From an uncultured Pelagibacteraceae bacterium (GTDB lineage: Bacteria; Pseudomonadota; Alphaproteobacteria; Pelagibacterales; Pelagibacteraceae), in NCBI GenBank assembly GCA_902571425.1, contig CACGBZ010000010.1, forward strand, positions 1-39,999: a DNA stretch of 39,999 bases. Reading direction: 5' to 3'. Each line of letters opens with the position of its first letter. Within the stretch, counting starts at the first letter, position 1. Shown here piece after piece: positions 7,904-16,802 of this stretch. Both the position numbers and the translations under genes were made by a program. The notes below the pieces were generated by a model. It did no database searches. It was not told where the DNA came from and saw only the letters and a program-made list of their open reading frames with translations.

Positions 7904-8038
7904 ATGGAAAAAAAAGATCGTAATGAATGGACCAAAAAGTTTAGAGAACTTGGAAAGAAGAAAGGATCTCATAAAGATTTTGCGAAACTTTATAAAGAAA
8001 TGAAAAAATTTAAAAAAGAAAAAAATCCAAAATCATAA
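7904..8038 (+). CDS. 44-residue basic protein ahead of the R-M operon (hypothetical)
   Basis: An ATG at 7904 opens 44 codons to a TAA at 8036-8038. The product is rich in Lys (MEKKDRNEWTKKFREL...) and predicted helical, with a KDFAKLYKEMKKF segment. It ends 1 nt before the ATG of the first methylase gene and would be translated from the same message. A TATACT at 7890-7895 could be the -10 element, putting the transcription start almost at the ATG. A small regulatory or controller-like role for the R-M genes is possible but not shown; known controller proteins have a helix-turn-helix that is not visible here. Confidence 0.45.
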   Translation: MEKKDRNEWTKKFRELGKKKGSHKDFAKLYKEMKKFKKEKNPKS

Positions 8039-8039
8039 T

Positions 8040-8684
8040 ATGAGTATAGATAGAGTTAAAGAATTTGCTGAGGTATATACCTCTGAAAAAGATGTTAATG
8101 ATATGTTAGATATTGTTAATGAAGAAACTTTAAGAATTGACTCTAGATTTCTTGAGCCAGCATGTGGAAATGGAAACTTTTTGGTTCAAGTTCTTATAAG
8201 AAAAATAAATGTAATAACAAAAAGATATAAAAATAGTAAAGTAGAATTTGAAAGATATATTGTTCAAGCTATTTCAAGTCTTTATGGAATTGACATACTT
8301 AAAGACAATGTTGAAATGTGTAGAAAGAGATTATTTGATCTAGTTATAGAAAATTATAATAAAATTTATGAAAAAAATATAAGTCAAAAATTTATTAAAA
8401 CTATTAAATATATTTTATCATTTAACATTGTATGGGGTGATGCTTTAAGTCTTTTGGATCAAGAAAGCAAACAACCAATTATTTTTGCAGAGTGGAGCTT
8501 TGTAACAGGTAGTTTAATTAAAAGAACAGATTATATTTTTTCAGACCTTATTGCTTATCAACCTTTTGAAAAAGATACGTTATTCTCAGATCTTGGTGAA
8601 AAAGTAATTATCCCTGATCCAAAATATTCCTATAAACCAATACATTATTTAGATTTAGAAAAAAATGTTAAAGAAAAATCCTAG
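8040..8684 (+). CDS. DNA methyltransferase-like subunit without NPPY motif
   Basis: A 214-residue protein with the N-terminal half of a class I DNA adenine methylase. Motif I is FLEPACGNGNFL at about residues 37-48, and LYGIDILKDNVEMC fits motif II. A VYTSEKDVNDMLD N-terminus is typical of methylases in R-M loci, and NIVWGDAL fits motif III. The catalytic (D/N)PPY motif IV is absent: the protein runs into a distinct C-terminus (PIIFAEWSFVTGSLIKR, IPDPKYSYKPIHYLD) instead. It overlaps the next methylase gene by 20 nt. It may be an SAM-binding or specificity partner of that methylase rather than an enzyme itself. A decayed gene is less likely, because its C-terminal part is coherent and the gene is tightly coupled. 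Confidence 0.75.
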   Translation: MSIDRVKEFAEVYTSEKDVNDMLDIVNEETLRIDSRFLEPACGNGNFLVQVLIRKINVITKRYKNSKVEFERYIVQAISSLYGIDILKDNVEMCRKRLFDLVIENYNKIYEKNISQKFIKTIKYILSFNIVWGDALSLLDQESKQPIIFAEWSFVTGSLIKRTDYIFSDLIAYQPFEKDTLFSDLGEKVIIPDPKYSYKPIHYLDLEKNVKEKS

Positions 8685-10215
8685 TGAAGAATTAAAAAAA
8701 AGTAATCCTGATATACTTAATTGTTTAGCAAATTTAAGTAACGATGAAGTATTTACTCCTCCATCAACCGTAAATAAGCTTCTAGATTTATTGCCTAAAA
8801 AAATTTGGGAAAATGAAAATATAAAATTTTTAGATCCAACTTGTAAATCTGGAGTTTTTTTAAGAGAAATAGTTAAAAGGTTAAACAAAGGTTTAGAGAA
8901 AAAAATTACAAAAATTGAAACACGAATAAATCATATTTTGAGTAAACAAATATATGGAATCGCTAACACTGAATTAACTTCATTGGTCTCAAGAAGATCT
9001 TTGTATTGCTCAAAATATGCTGATAGTAAAAATTCAATTACAAAAATATTTAATACCAAAAATGGAAACATTTTTTATCAAAAATCTAATCATACATGGT
9101 TTAATGGTTCATGCAGGTATTGTGGAGCTAATGAAAAGAGCTATAGTAGAGGAGAATCTCTTGAAAGTTATGCATACAATTTTATTCATGATAAATTTCC
9201 ACAAAATATAAAAAATATGAAATTTGATGTAATAATTGGAAATCCACCATATCAACTGAATGACGGGGGTGGAGTAGGATCAAGTGCAATACCTATTTAT
9301 GATAAATTTGTTAATCAAGCAAAAAAATTAAATCCGAACTACTTAATAATGATAATTCCATCTAGATGGTTTACTGGCGGGAGAGGTTTAGATTCATTTA
9401 GAAAAGAAATGTTAAATGATAAAAGAATTAAAGAGTTACATGATTTTAAAGACGCTAGAGAATGTTTTCCTGGAAACCCTCCAAAAGGAGGAGTTTGTTA
9501 TTTTTTATGGGACAAAAATTATGATGGTGAATGTGAAGTTTTTTCTCATCAAAAAGGTGAGATAATTTCAAAAAGTAAAAGACTGTTACTTGATGATGTT
9601 TCACAAATTTTTATTCGAGATAATGATTCAGTTGGAATTTTAAATAAAGTGAGAGAAAAAAAAGAAAAATCTTTTTCAGAATTAATTAGCGCTAATGATC
9701 CTTTTGGTTTTGATTTAAGAGAAGATAATAGTTACACAAGAATTAAACCAAATTACAAACTTAAAAAATTTAGTGGAGCTGTAGAATTTTATTATCAGGG
9801 TTGGAAAAGTAAAGGATTAGGATTTATTGAAAATAATAAAGTTAGAAAAAATATTGATTGGGTCAATAAATATAAAATTTTGATACCAAAGGCATGGGGG
9901 GTCGGTGATTATTTAAATGATTGGTTAAAACCGATTGTAGTTGGAACAAATTCATGTTGTACAGAGACATATTTAATTATTGGTCCTTTTGATAAAAAAA
10001 ATATCGCTGACAATGTAATCACATATACCCAAACAAAATTTTTTCATTATATGACCTCAATTATAAAAATTACTCAAAATACAATGCAAAAAGCATATTC
10101 ATTAGTGCCAATGCAGGATTTTAGTAAAAAGTGGGATGATCAAGAATTATATAAAAAATATAATCTATCAAAAAGAGAAATAGAAATAATTGAAGAAATA
10201 AAAGGTGAAAAATAA
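8665..10215 (+). CDS. N6-adenine DNA methyltransferase (Eco57I-like), R-M modification subunit
   Basis: The 516-residue product starts with EVFTPPSTVNKLLDLLPKK, the usual opening of Eco57I-type methylases. A weak motif I, FLDPTCKSGVFLREI, lies near residues 55-69, where the usual GxGxF glycines are partly lost. Motif IV is intact as DVIIGNPPYQL at about residues 188-198. A CxxC (SCRYCGAN, about residue 150) may be half of a zinc site. The C-terminal half (WFTGGRGLDSFRKEML, GGVCYFLWDKNY) matches the target-recognition side of such enzymes. It should protect host DNA by methylating an adenine in an unknown site. It overlaps its neighbours by 20 and 11 nt, so the three genes are one unit. Confidence 0.9.
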   Translation: MLKKNPSEELKKSNPDILNCLANLSNDEVFTPPSTVNKLLDLLPKKIWENENIKFLDPTCKSGVFLREIVKRLNKGLEKKITKIETRINHILSKQIYGIANTELTSLVSRRSLYCSKYADSKNSITKIFNTKNGNIFYQKSNHTWFNGSCRYCGANEKSYSRGESLESYAYNFIHDKFPQNIKNMKFDVIIGNPPYQLNDGGGVGSSAIPIYDKFVNQAKKLNPNYLIMIIPSRWFTGGRGLDSFRKEMLNDKRIKELHDFKDARECFPGNPPKGGVCYFLWDKNYDGECEVFSHQKGEIISKSKRLLLDDVSQIFIRDNDSVGILNKVREKKEKSFSELISANDPFGFDLREDNSYTRIKPNYKLKKFSGAVEFYYQGWKSKGLGFIENNKVRKNIDWVNKYKILIPKAWGVGDYLNDWLKPIVVGTNSCCTETYLIIGPFDKKNIADNVITYTQTKFFHYMTSIIKITQNTMQKAYSLVPMQDFSKKWDDQELYKKYNLSKREIEIIEEIKGEK

Positions 10216-12688
10216 AAATTTTTTTGAAGATAAAAAAAACTTTTCTCCAAAAATATATGGATATCGTGACTCAAACCCTCAATTGGATGGATTAATAAAA
10301 ATTGGTTATACAAGCACAGGGGATGTAAAAAGAAGGATAAAACAACAATATCCAACTTTAAGACCTGGCAAAGAGCCTTACAAAATTGTTATTGAAGAAT
10401 CTGCTGTAAGAACCGACGGAACTACTTTTACTGATAGAGAGGTACATAAATTTTTAAGATCTAAGGGTGTTAATAATCCAAAAGGAGAATGGTTTAGATG
10501 CTCAGATAGCGTAGCCAAATCAGCAATAAAATTTATTTATGATGGAAAAACAGGAGAAGAAGATCGTGATTTAAATTTCAAGATGAGACCAGAACAAAAA
10601 GATGCAGTAAACATTACCTATAAATATTTTAAAAGTTTCAGGGATGAAAATAAAGATAAAACCCCTAGGTTTCTGTGGAATGCAAAAATGAGATTTGGTA
10701 AAACTTTTGCTGCTTATCAACTAGCATTAAAATCAAATTGGAAAAAAATTTTAGTATTGACTTATAAGCCAGCAGTCCAAAATGCATGGGAAGAAGATTT
10801 ATTAAGACATAGAGATTTTTCTGAATGGCAATTTTTATCTAAAGATGGGATGAGCTACAAACAAATAAAAAAAAGTAAACCATTTGTTTGTTTCGGTTCA
10901 TTTCAGGATTACCTAGGAAAAAATAAATCTGGTGGTATTAAGCCGAAAAATGAGTGGATTCATGTAATTAATTGGGACTGTGTTATAATTGACGAATATC
11001 ATTTTGGTGCATGGAGAGATAAAGCTCAAGATTTATTTGAAACAGATGATAATCAAGAGGTTAGCTATCAATCGAATAAAACGCTTAAAGATTTCGATTA
11101 CAAAGATCTACCAATAACCTCTAATCATTTTTTAATTTTATCTGGCACACCATTCAGAGCTTTAGACTCTGGTGAGTTTTTAGAAAATCAAATTTATAAT
11201 TGGACATACACAGATGAACAAAAAGCAAAAATAAATTGGCCAAAATCAAATGGAGACAATCCATATGCGTCATTACCAAGAATGATTTTAATGACATATA
11301 AAGTTCCCGACGCTATAAAAGAAATTGCTTTAGAAGGAGAATTTGATGAATTTGATTTGAATGAATTTTTTTCAGCCAAAGGTATAGAAGAGGAGGCAAA
11401 GTTTAATCATAAAGATGAGGTACAAAAGTGGTTAGATTTGATACGAGGAGCACACCTAGAGACTACTAGAGATAACCTAAAACTAGGTGCAAAGAAACCA
11501 GCTTTTCCATTCTCTGACACTAAATTACTTAATCTTTTAAATCATACTTTTTGGTTTATGCCTAATGTTGCATCATGTTTTGCAATGAGAAATTTGCTGA
11601 GAGAGAAGCAAAACACCTTTTATCATGATTATAAAGTAGTGGTTGCTGCTGGAAACAAAGCAGGACTTGGCGTCAAAGCATTACCCCCAGTAAAAGTTGC
11701 AATGGCAAATCCCTTAAAAACTAAAACAATAACCCTATCATGTATTAAGTTAACCCAAGGTGTAACGGTAAGACCATGGTCTGGAATATTTATGTTAAGA
11801 AACACATCTAGTCCTGAAACATATTTTCAATCAGCATTTAGAGTCCAAAGTCCATGGGAAATTAGTAATCCAGATGGTCTCTCTCCAAATAAAAAAGAAA
11901 TTATAAAGCGCAATTGCTATGTTTTTGATTTTGCTCCAAATAGAGCTTTGCATCTAATTTCTGATTATAGTTGTAGATTAAGTATCTCAGAAGATAAAAA
12001 TCCTGAAGAAAAGGTTCAAGAGTTTATTCAGTTTTTACCGGTTTTGTCTTACGATGGTTTTGATATGAGAGAAGTAAATGCAGGTGAAGTTCTAGAAATT
12101 GCTATGAGTGGAATGTCAGCTACCATGTTAGCAAGAAGATGGGATGCAGCAGCACTTGTAAATGTAGATAATTTTACTCTTTCAAGATTAATGAATAATC
12201 AGAGAGCAATGCAAGCTTTAATGAAGATTGAGGGTTTTAGATCTTTAAATGATGATATTCAAACAATAATTAATAACAATGAAACTATAAAAAAATTGAA
12301 AGAGAAAGCTAATAATAAAGATCTATCAAAAAAAGAAAAAAAAGAAATTAGTGATAAGGAAAAAGAATATAAGAGTAAGAGAAAACTTATACAGGATAAG
12401 CTTAGAAAATTTGCAACAAGGATTCCTGTTTTTATGTATTTAACTGATTACAGAGAAAGAAAACTAAAAGATATTATTACAAAATTAGAACCAGGTCTCT
12501 TTAAAAAAGTTACTGGCCTTGAAGTCGTAGATTTTGATTTATTATTGAGTTTAGGAGTTTTTAATAGTTCCTTAATGAATGATGCAATATTTAAATTTAA
12601 AATTACTGAGGATGCAAGTTTGAGTTATTCAGGAATTGATAATAGTTCTGATAAATATGGTTTGTTTGACACAATTATATACAAATAA
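10205..12688 (+). CDS. restriction subunit: GIY-YIG-type nuclease fused to SF2 DEAD-like helicase
   Basis: The 827-residue product begins at a GTG that overlaps the methylase stop. Residues about 15-85 form a T5orf172/GIY-YIG-type nuclease: IYGYRD and LIKIGYTSTGD stand for the two signature strands, with the Arg in VKRRIKQQYP and the Glu in DREVHKFLRS. A helicase follows: Walker A as AKMRFGKTF (about 160), DEYH in VIIDEYHFGAW (about 262), motif III LSGTPFRAL (about 313), and a motif VI-like ETYFQSAFRVQ. A lysine-rich coiled segment near residue 700 precedes a short C-terminal domain. Together with the two methylases it forms an ATP-dependent restriction system with a GIY-YIG nuclease in place of the more common PD-(D/E)XK type. 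Sequence specificity cannot be read. Confidence 0.88.
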   Translation: MKNKNFFEDKKNFSPKIYGYRDSNPQLDGLIKIGYTSTGDVKRRIKQQYPTLRPGKEPYKIVIEESAVRTDGTTFTDREVHKFLRSKGVNNPKGEWFRCSDSVAKSAIKFIYDGKTGEEDRDLNFKMRPEQKDAVNITYKYFKSFRDENKDKTPRFLWNAKMRFGKTFAAYQLALKSNWKKILVLTYKPAVQNAWEEDLLRHRDFSEWQFLSKDGMSYKQIKKSKPFVCFGSFQDYLGKNKSGGIKPKNEWIHVINWDCVIIDEYHFGAWRDKAQDLFETDDNQEVSYQSNKTLKDFDYKDLPITSNHFLILSGTPFRALDSGEFLENQIYNWTYTDEQKAKINWPKSNGDNPYASLPRMILMTYKVPDAIKEIALEGEFDEFDLNEFFSAKGIEEEAKFNHKDEVQKWLDLIRGAHLETTRDNLKLGAKKPAFPFSDTKLLNLLNHTFWFMPNVASCFAMRNLLREKQNTFYHDYKVVVAAGNKAGLGVKALPPVKVAMANPLKTKTITLSCIKLTQGVTVRPWSGIFMLRNTSSPETYFQSAFRVQSPWEISNPDGLSPNKKEIIKRNCYVFDFAPNRALHLISDYSCRLSISEDKNPEEKVQEFIQFLPVLSYDGFDMREVNAGEVLEIAMSGMSATMLARRWDAAALVNVDNFTLSRLMNNQRAMQALMKIEGFRSLNDDIQTIINNNETIKKLKEKANNKDLSKKEKKEISDKEKEYKSKRKLIQDKLRKFATRIPVFMYLTDYRERKLKDIITKLEPGLFKKVTGLEVVDFDLLLSLGVFNSSLMNDAIFKFKITEDASLSYSGIDNSSDKYGLFDTIIYK

Positions 12689-12703
12689 AATTTCAACTAG
12701 AAC

Positions 12704-13816
12704 ATGAAAAGTAGAAAGAAATATAAATCATATTGTAATGAAAATTATCTTAGATTTAATCTGACTGAGGATCAAATATGGAGAAATTTTTATAAAGAAT
12801 TTGGAGAAGAGAGAGCTGAAGAATTAAATCAATTATTTGTAGACAGGTATAAAGATTCTTCAAAGGGAAATCTTTATAATTTTTGTAAAAATTTTAGAGA
12901 AACATCTACATTGATGTACTTTCAATCAGATTTTTTTTTAGAAAATTCTTTAAAAATTTTAGAATTATTTGAAGAAATAAAACCTACCAATATTTTAGAA
13001 TTAGGTTGTTACAACGGTATATTACTTAATTATCTTGCAGAGAAATATCCTTCTCAAAATTTTATTGGGGTAGATATTGAAGAAAAAATAATTGGATTTG
13101 CGAAAGAAAAATTTAGTCAAAAAAATTTAAATTTTTTACCTTTGGAATATAAGAGTTTGTTTGAATTGGAAGATAAATTTGACTTAATATTTACTATATT
13201 TGGACTTGAAAATATTCCTTCAGATATAAAATTAGATAAATTTGAGATTAGAAATAACAATGATTATCAAGCAAGATATGATTATTTTAACGATTTTTTT
13301 AATAATCTTAAAAAAATTATAAAAGATAAAGCTTTATTTTGTCCAATAGTTAGAATTCCAGATTTAAATTGTTTAATGGCATTTTTTGATGCTGCCTCAA
13401 TAAATCAATGGAATCTAAAAGATAACAAAGTTGAATTCATAGAATCAAGAAATTATAATTCTATTGAACGAATACCATTCTTTATATTAGAGCATTCATC
13501 CAAAGAAACTAATAATAAAAAAATTGAAGTAGACAATTTTTTTGAAATTACTGAACGATATAGAAGTGAAGATAATCTGAGATATATTTATTTATATAAT
13601 AAAAACAAATCAAATTTTAATGAAGTAATTAAGAATGGCAAAATTTTTTATAAAGATGACCAAAATACACTTTATTATAAAATTTATAAAAGATTAGGAA
13701 ACTTCATGCTTTTTTTTTGGGCAACAAATGGTTTTTCTTATTATGGAGAATTTAAAAATTTAGATGAACTTAAAAAATTGTTCCTAGAATATACAAGTAA
13801 AGAACTTGAATTATAA
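12704..13816 (+). CDS. class I SAM-dependent methyltransferase (substrate unknown)
   Basis: The 370-residue product has a clear Rossmann methyltransferase core: motif I NILELGCYNGILLNYLA at about residues 95-111, FIGVDIEEKIIGFAKEKF as motif II, and FDLIFTIFGLENI as the post-II strand. The N-terminal ~90 residues and C-terminal ~150 residues are not recognised. There is no NPPY or PCQ motif, so nothing indicates DNA adenine or 5-cytosine methylation; a small molecule, RNA or protein substrate is equally possible. It starts 15 nt after the restriction subunit on the same strand and may be an accessory gene of that locus or an unrelated cargo gene. Confidence 0.75.
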   Translation: MKSRKKYKSYCNENYLRFNLTEDQIWRNFYKEFGEERAEELNQLFVDRYKDSSKGNLYNFCKNFRETSTLMYFQSDFFLENSLKILELFEEIKPTNILELGCYNGILLNYLAEKYPSQNFIGVDIEEKIIGFAKEKFSQKNLNFLPLEYKSLFELEDKFDLIFTIFGLENIPSDIKLDKFEIRNNNDYQARYDYFNDFFNNLKKIIKDKALFCPIVRIPDLNCLMAFFDAASINQWNLKDNKVEFIESRNYNSIERIPFFILEHSSKETNNKKIEVDNFFEITERYRSEDNLRYIYLYNKNKSNFNEVIKNGKIFYKDDQNTLYYKIYKRLGNFMLFFWATNGFSYYGEFKNLDELKKLFLEYTSKELEL

Positions 13817-13850
13817 TAAATAAAATTTTTTTATCTCTAAAAATTCTTCT

Positions 13851-15296
13851 TTATGAAGCAAATTTAAGCTTCATTTTTTCAAGGTATCTGTCGAGGCTAT
13901 CTAATTGTTCCATTTTCTCATGGTCCTCATTTTTTTCTGCTACGATTTTGAGAGTATCTAGCCTAGCTTGTTGTGCAGGTATTTTTATAAATGGACTTGG
14001 TTTGTCCGACATATCTAAAATATTTTTAGCAATTCTTTTTTTAACCCTTTTAAAATCTCTCTTTGTTAATATTTGACAAAATTTATCTTCATTACCATCA
14101 TAATCATCAAATAATTTCATCTCTGCTAAAACTTTAATATCATTCCTTTTAAAATGACTAAAAATTCTCTTTTTTTCTTTAGGAGAGCTATCTTGATTAA
14201 ATTGGTTCATAAGATTTCGCTCCTCGTTACTTAATTCACCAGTCAACGAATAGATTTTTTCTTCTGGTTGTAATTCCTCTTGGTTAAATTCTCGTCTCTC
14301 TTCATATTGTTCTTGAACAATATCCCTTATTTTTGTAGCCAACTCTTCTTTATTTTTTTTTAATAAATTATATCTTTTTTTAATTTCGTTCATACCTAGG
14401 GCTTTATATTCATCATCTAATAAAGCAAATTCACTATTCATTATAATTGGCGCACGGTTACTTTTACATGTACGAATATATTTTGGACTACCTTTCAAAC
14501 TTTCTTTTAAACCATCTCTATCTAACTTTAAAACGTCTTCAGGATTTTTTCTTAAATCATATAAATAATACCATCCAGGAAAAATAGTATTACCTAAGTA
14601 CATCCCACAATATATCTTTGTTTTAAAGTAAGCTTCATGCCAACAAAATATACCTTCTTTAATTTTAGGAAGTACATCTGCTTTTTTTCTTAACGCTATT
14701 GATGCATTAAATACATCGGGAGCTTTTTCAAATAATTTTTGTGCAAGATCCTTAGTTGCGATCGTATCATATAAACTATCATGTGCGCCTTTAGTTTCTA
14801 TACCATTTGCAGACAGCATTGATTGTAAACGAAATGAAGTGTTGCCTTTTTCATTAAGCTCATAATTAAGTGCACCAGGTGCGAATACACTAGCTGCCCT
14901 AATTGCAGGAAGTAGATCAAATTGTTCTTTATTAGTAATGTAGGGCCATTTTAGATTGATATATAAGCTGTTTTGAAGAAGTATATTGTCATAATTCATT
15001 GAATTATATCCGACAAAGATAGTTCCTCTTTCGGCTAGAGCTTTGAATCTTTTTTCCCATTCATTCACGAGCTCACTATTTGATAATTTTTCGTTTTCAA
15101 TTACTTCAACAGGAATATTGTGAGCAAGCATCGCATCAACTTCAAATGCACGAGAGGCTCTAAATCTTGAATTTATCTTCCACTGGTCTACAATTTTAAA
15201 ATTTTCATCAACTGTTACAGCAGCTACAGAAAGACAGGTTGCTTTTTGTGCAGCTCCAGCATCTGACTCACAATCAAAATAAGTAAATAGTGCCAT
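13851..15296 (-). CDS. sbcB: exodeoxyribonuclease I-like DEDDh exonuclease
   Basis: ExoI degrades single-stranded DNA 3' to 5' in recombination and mismatch repair. At 481 residues this is close to the E. coli enzyme. The DEDDh active site is complete: Asp8 and Glu10 in YFDCES, Asp103 in GYNSMNYDNILLQ, and His172 with Asp177 in AHDSLYDTIATKDLA. The middle part (WYYLYDLRKNPEDVL, YIRTCKSNRAPIIMN) matches the SH3-like part of ExoI, and the C-terminus is helical. It is the second gene of a leftward pair, 4 nt after a coiled-coil protein of unknown function. The first motif reads DCE where DxE with a hydrophobic or Tyr residue is commoner, and the protein is divergent overall, so the gene symbol is a family label. 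Confidence 0.85.
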   Translation of the reverse strand: MALFTYFDCESDAGAAQKATCLSVAAVTVDENFKIVDQWKINSRFRASRAFEVDAMLAHNIPVEVIENEKLSNSELVNEWEKRFKALAERGTIFVGYNSMNYDNILLQNSLYINLKWPYITNKEQFDLLPAIRAASVFAPGALNYELNEKGNTSFRLQSMLSANGIETKGAHDSLYDTIATKDLAQKLFEKAPDVFNASIALRKKADVLPKIKEGIFCWHEAYFKTKIYCGMYLGNTIFPGWYYLYDLRKNPEDVLKLDRDGLKESLKGSPKYIRTCKSNRAPIIMNSEFALLDDEYKALGMNEIKKRYNLLKKNKEELATKIRDIVQEQYEERREFNQEELQPEEKIYSLTGELSNEERNLMNQFNQDSSPKEKKRIFSHFKRNDIKVLAEMKLFDDYDGNEDKFCQILTKRDFKRVKKRIAKNILDMSDKPSPFIKIPAQQARLDTLKIVAEKNEDHEKMEQLDSLDRYLEKMKLKFAS

Positions 15297-15300
15297 AACT

Positions 15301-16692
15301 TTAAGCTAATTTCTTTTCTTCCTTATCTAGGATTAGGTTTTTATAATTATTTTCATCGAATAATTTCAAACCTGCAATATTATTAATAAACTCTCTAGTT
15401 TCGTCTGTATTACCATATTTATTTATAAACTGATCTATTTCGTGTAAACGAATATTTTTTCCTTTTTTTAATAATTTTCTCATTTCTAGAAGTTGTTCTT
15501 CACGTTCTTTTAAAAATTTTTTTTGAAACTCTTCGGTAAAATAAGAATTATTACTTTCTGCTATTAGTTTATCATTGCTAGCTAATTCTTTCCATTTTTT
15601 TAATTGTTCTTCTTGTTTTTTCAAGAACTCTGGAACTTCATAATCATCATTTTGTTTATTTTTTTCTTTGTAGTAAGTTTCATTAACCATTTTAGAAATT
15701 TGTTTAAAGTCCTCTTTATTTTGTTGTTCTATATGTTTTTTAGTTTCGTTAATAATTTTCTCTTTCTCTATTTCAGCAATAATAGCCATTTGTTTTTCAT
15801 GCTCTCTTTTAATTTCATCTATTTCTTTTAGCATTTTTTCATCATCTTCTTTTACTTTTTCTTTTCTGCCGAAAAACCATCTGCTTTTTTGTTTTTTTTC
15901 AGCTTCAAAATTAAATTTTCCTGATTTCCAAACTATTTGTCCTCCAATTGTATTATTGTTTTTGAGTTGATTAATTTCTTTACGTCTAATTAAGAATGCA
16001 CCTTTATTAAAATAATCCATTTTTATTTCTTTATAGTCTGTAGGGGAATAAAATGATGGAATAATTTTGGTTCTTAGATTTTCGCAAATGTAAAAGAAAT
16101 TATTAGTTGATTCCATTTGAATTTCAAATTCTGAGAAACTATTTAGCATATCTATTTCTTCTGAAGATAAAATTTCTAAAGTATCTTGATGTTCTTGTTC
16201 ATATATTTGCTGAACATTAGATATATTTTTTAGTCCCGTTCTTTGATAATCCAATTTTCTTAAGAAGTTTTTATAATTTTCAAATGTATCTGGATAAATT
16301 TCTTGAATATAACTTTCAATAATTTGTTCATCATCTTTTTCAAATACATCAGCGTTAATATTAATTATTGCGAGTGTGTGCCTTTCTAAAGCTGGAATTA
16401 ATAATTTTTTATTGATATTTAAATCCAATATGTTTTGATCATTAATTATTTCATCAAATTTTTCTGTAGCTCTTTTTTGAGAATCCCTTAATACAAAATG
16501 GTAAATGCTTGATAAAAATTTATATGAAAAGTCTCTAGAGAATTTTAATGGGGATCTGTATATAAAGTTCGTTAAAAAGGCATCATTTTCGCCCATATTT
16601 ATAGAGCACAATCTTTGGCTTATGTTGGCTTTCTCTAAGATAGATGAGAGTAATTCACCATTTTTTTGAGATTCTGGTCTATTTTTCTGCAT
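15301..16692 (-). CDS. coiled-coil protein of unknown function, partner of the ExoI-like gene
   Basis: A 463-residue protein with no family I recognise. The first ~215 residues look globular (LERHTLAIININADVF, YICENLRTKIIPSFYSP). Residues about 245-440 are very rich in Lys and Glu and should form long coiled coils (KMLKEIDEIKREHEKQMA, EREEQLLEMRKLLKKG), interrupted by a short aromatic-basic patch SRWFFGRKEK. There is no signal peptide or membrane segment. It ends 4 nt before the ExoI-like gene and is read first in the pair, so the two products probably act together, perhaps as nuclease plus loader or scaffold. The upstream region carries the palindromes described separately. Confidence 0.7.
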   Translation of the reverse strand: MQKNRPESQKNGELLSSILEKANISQRLCSINMGENDAFLTNFIYRSPLKFSRDFSYKFLSSIYHFVLRDSQKRATEKFDEIINDQNILDLNINKKLLIPALERHTLAIININADVFEKDDEQIIESYIQEIYPDTFENYKNFLRKLDYQRTGLKNISNVQQIYEQEHQDTLEILSSEEIDMLNSFSEFEIQMESTNNFFYICENLRTKIIPSFYSPTDYKEIKMDYFNKGAFLIRRKEINQLKNNNTIGGQIVWKSGKFNFEAEKKQKSRWFFGRKEKVKEDDEKMLKEIDEIKREHEKQMAIIAEIEKEKIINETKKHIEQQNKEDFKQISKMVNETYYKEKNKQNDDYEVPEFLKKQEEQLKKWKELASNDKLIAESNNSYFTEEFQKKFLKEREEQLLEMRKLLKKGKNIRLHEIDQFINKYGNTDETREFINNIAGLKLFDENNYKNLILDKEEKKLA

Positions 16693-16738
16693 ATTTATTA
16701 ATTTTTTTGTTACGATTCGCTTTTACACTTTATATATA

Positions 16739-16752
16739 TAGTCTAATGACAA
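16739..16752. promoter_or_regulatory. operator-like palindrome, copy 1
   Basis: TAGTCTAATGACAA matches copy 2 at 12 of 14 positions, starts exactly 42 bp from it, and lies 47 bp upstream of the leftward coiled-coil gene. Read leftward it begins TTGTCA, which can double as a -35 hexamer for that gene, with TATATATA just downstream. A repressor bound here would cover that promoter. Confidence 0.45.
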
Positions 16753-16780
16753 TAAAACAAGATATATTTGTAAAAAAATA

Positions 16781-16794
16781 TTGTCAAATGACAA
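16781..16794. promoter_or_regulatory. operator-like palindrome, copy 2
   Basis: TTGTCA-AA-TGACAA is a perfect inverted repeat, 9 bp upstream of the -35-like TTGACT of the rightward cluster. The 42-bp offset from copy 1 is four helical turns, so both sites face the same side of the DNA, as expected for cooperative binding or looping by one regulator of both divergent units. Confidence 0.5.
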
Positions 16795-16802
16795 AAAAAA
16801 AG

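Noticed and set aside
7879..7935. N-terminal extension of the leftward 154-residue protein to 7935
   Set aside because: It would overlap the divergent 44-residue gene and its promoter; the start at 7878 leaves a normal divergent gap.
8040..8684. First methylase-like gene as a frameshifted front half of the next gene
   Set aside because: The second gene has its own SAM motif and opening, and the first has a coherent C-terminus of its own.
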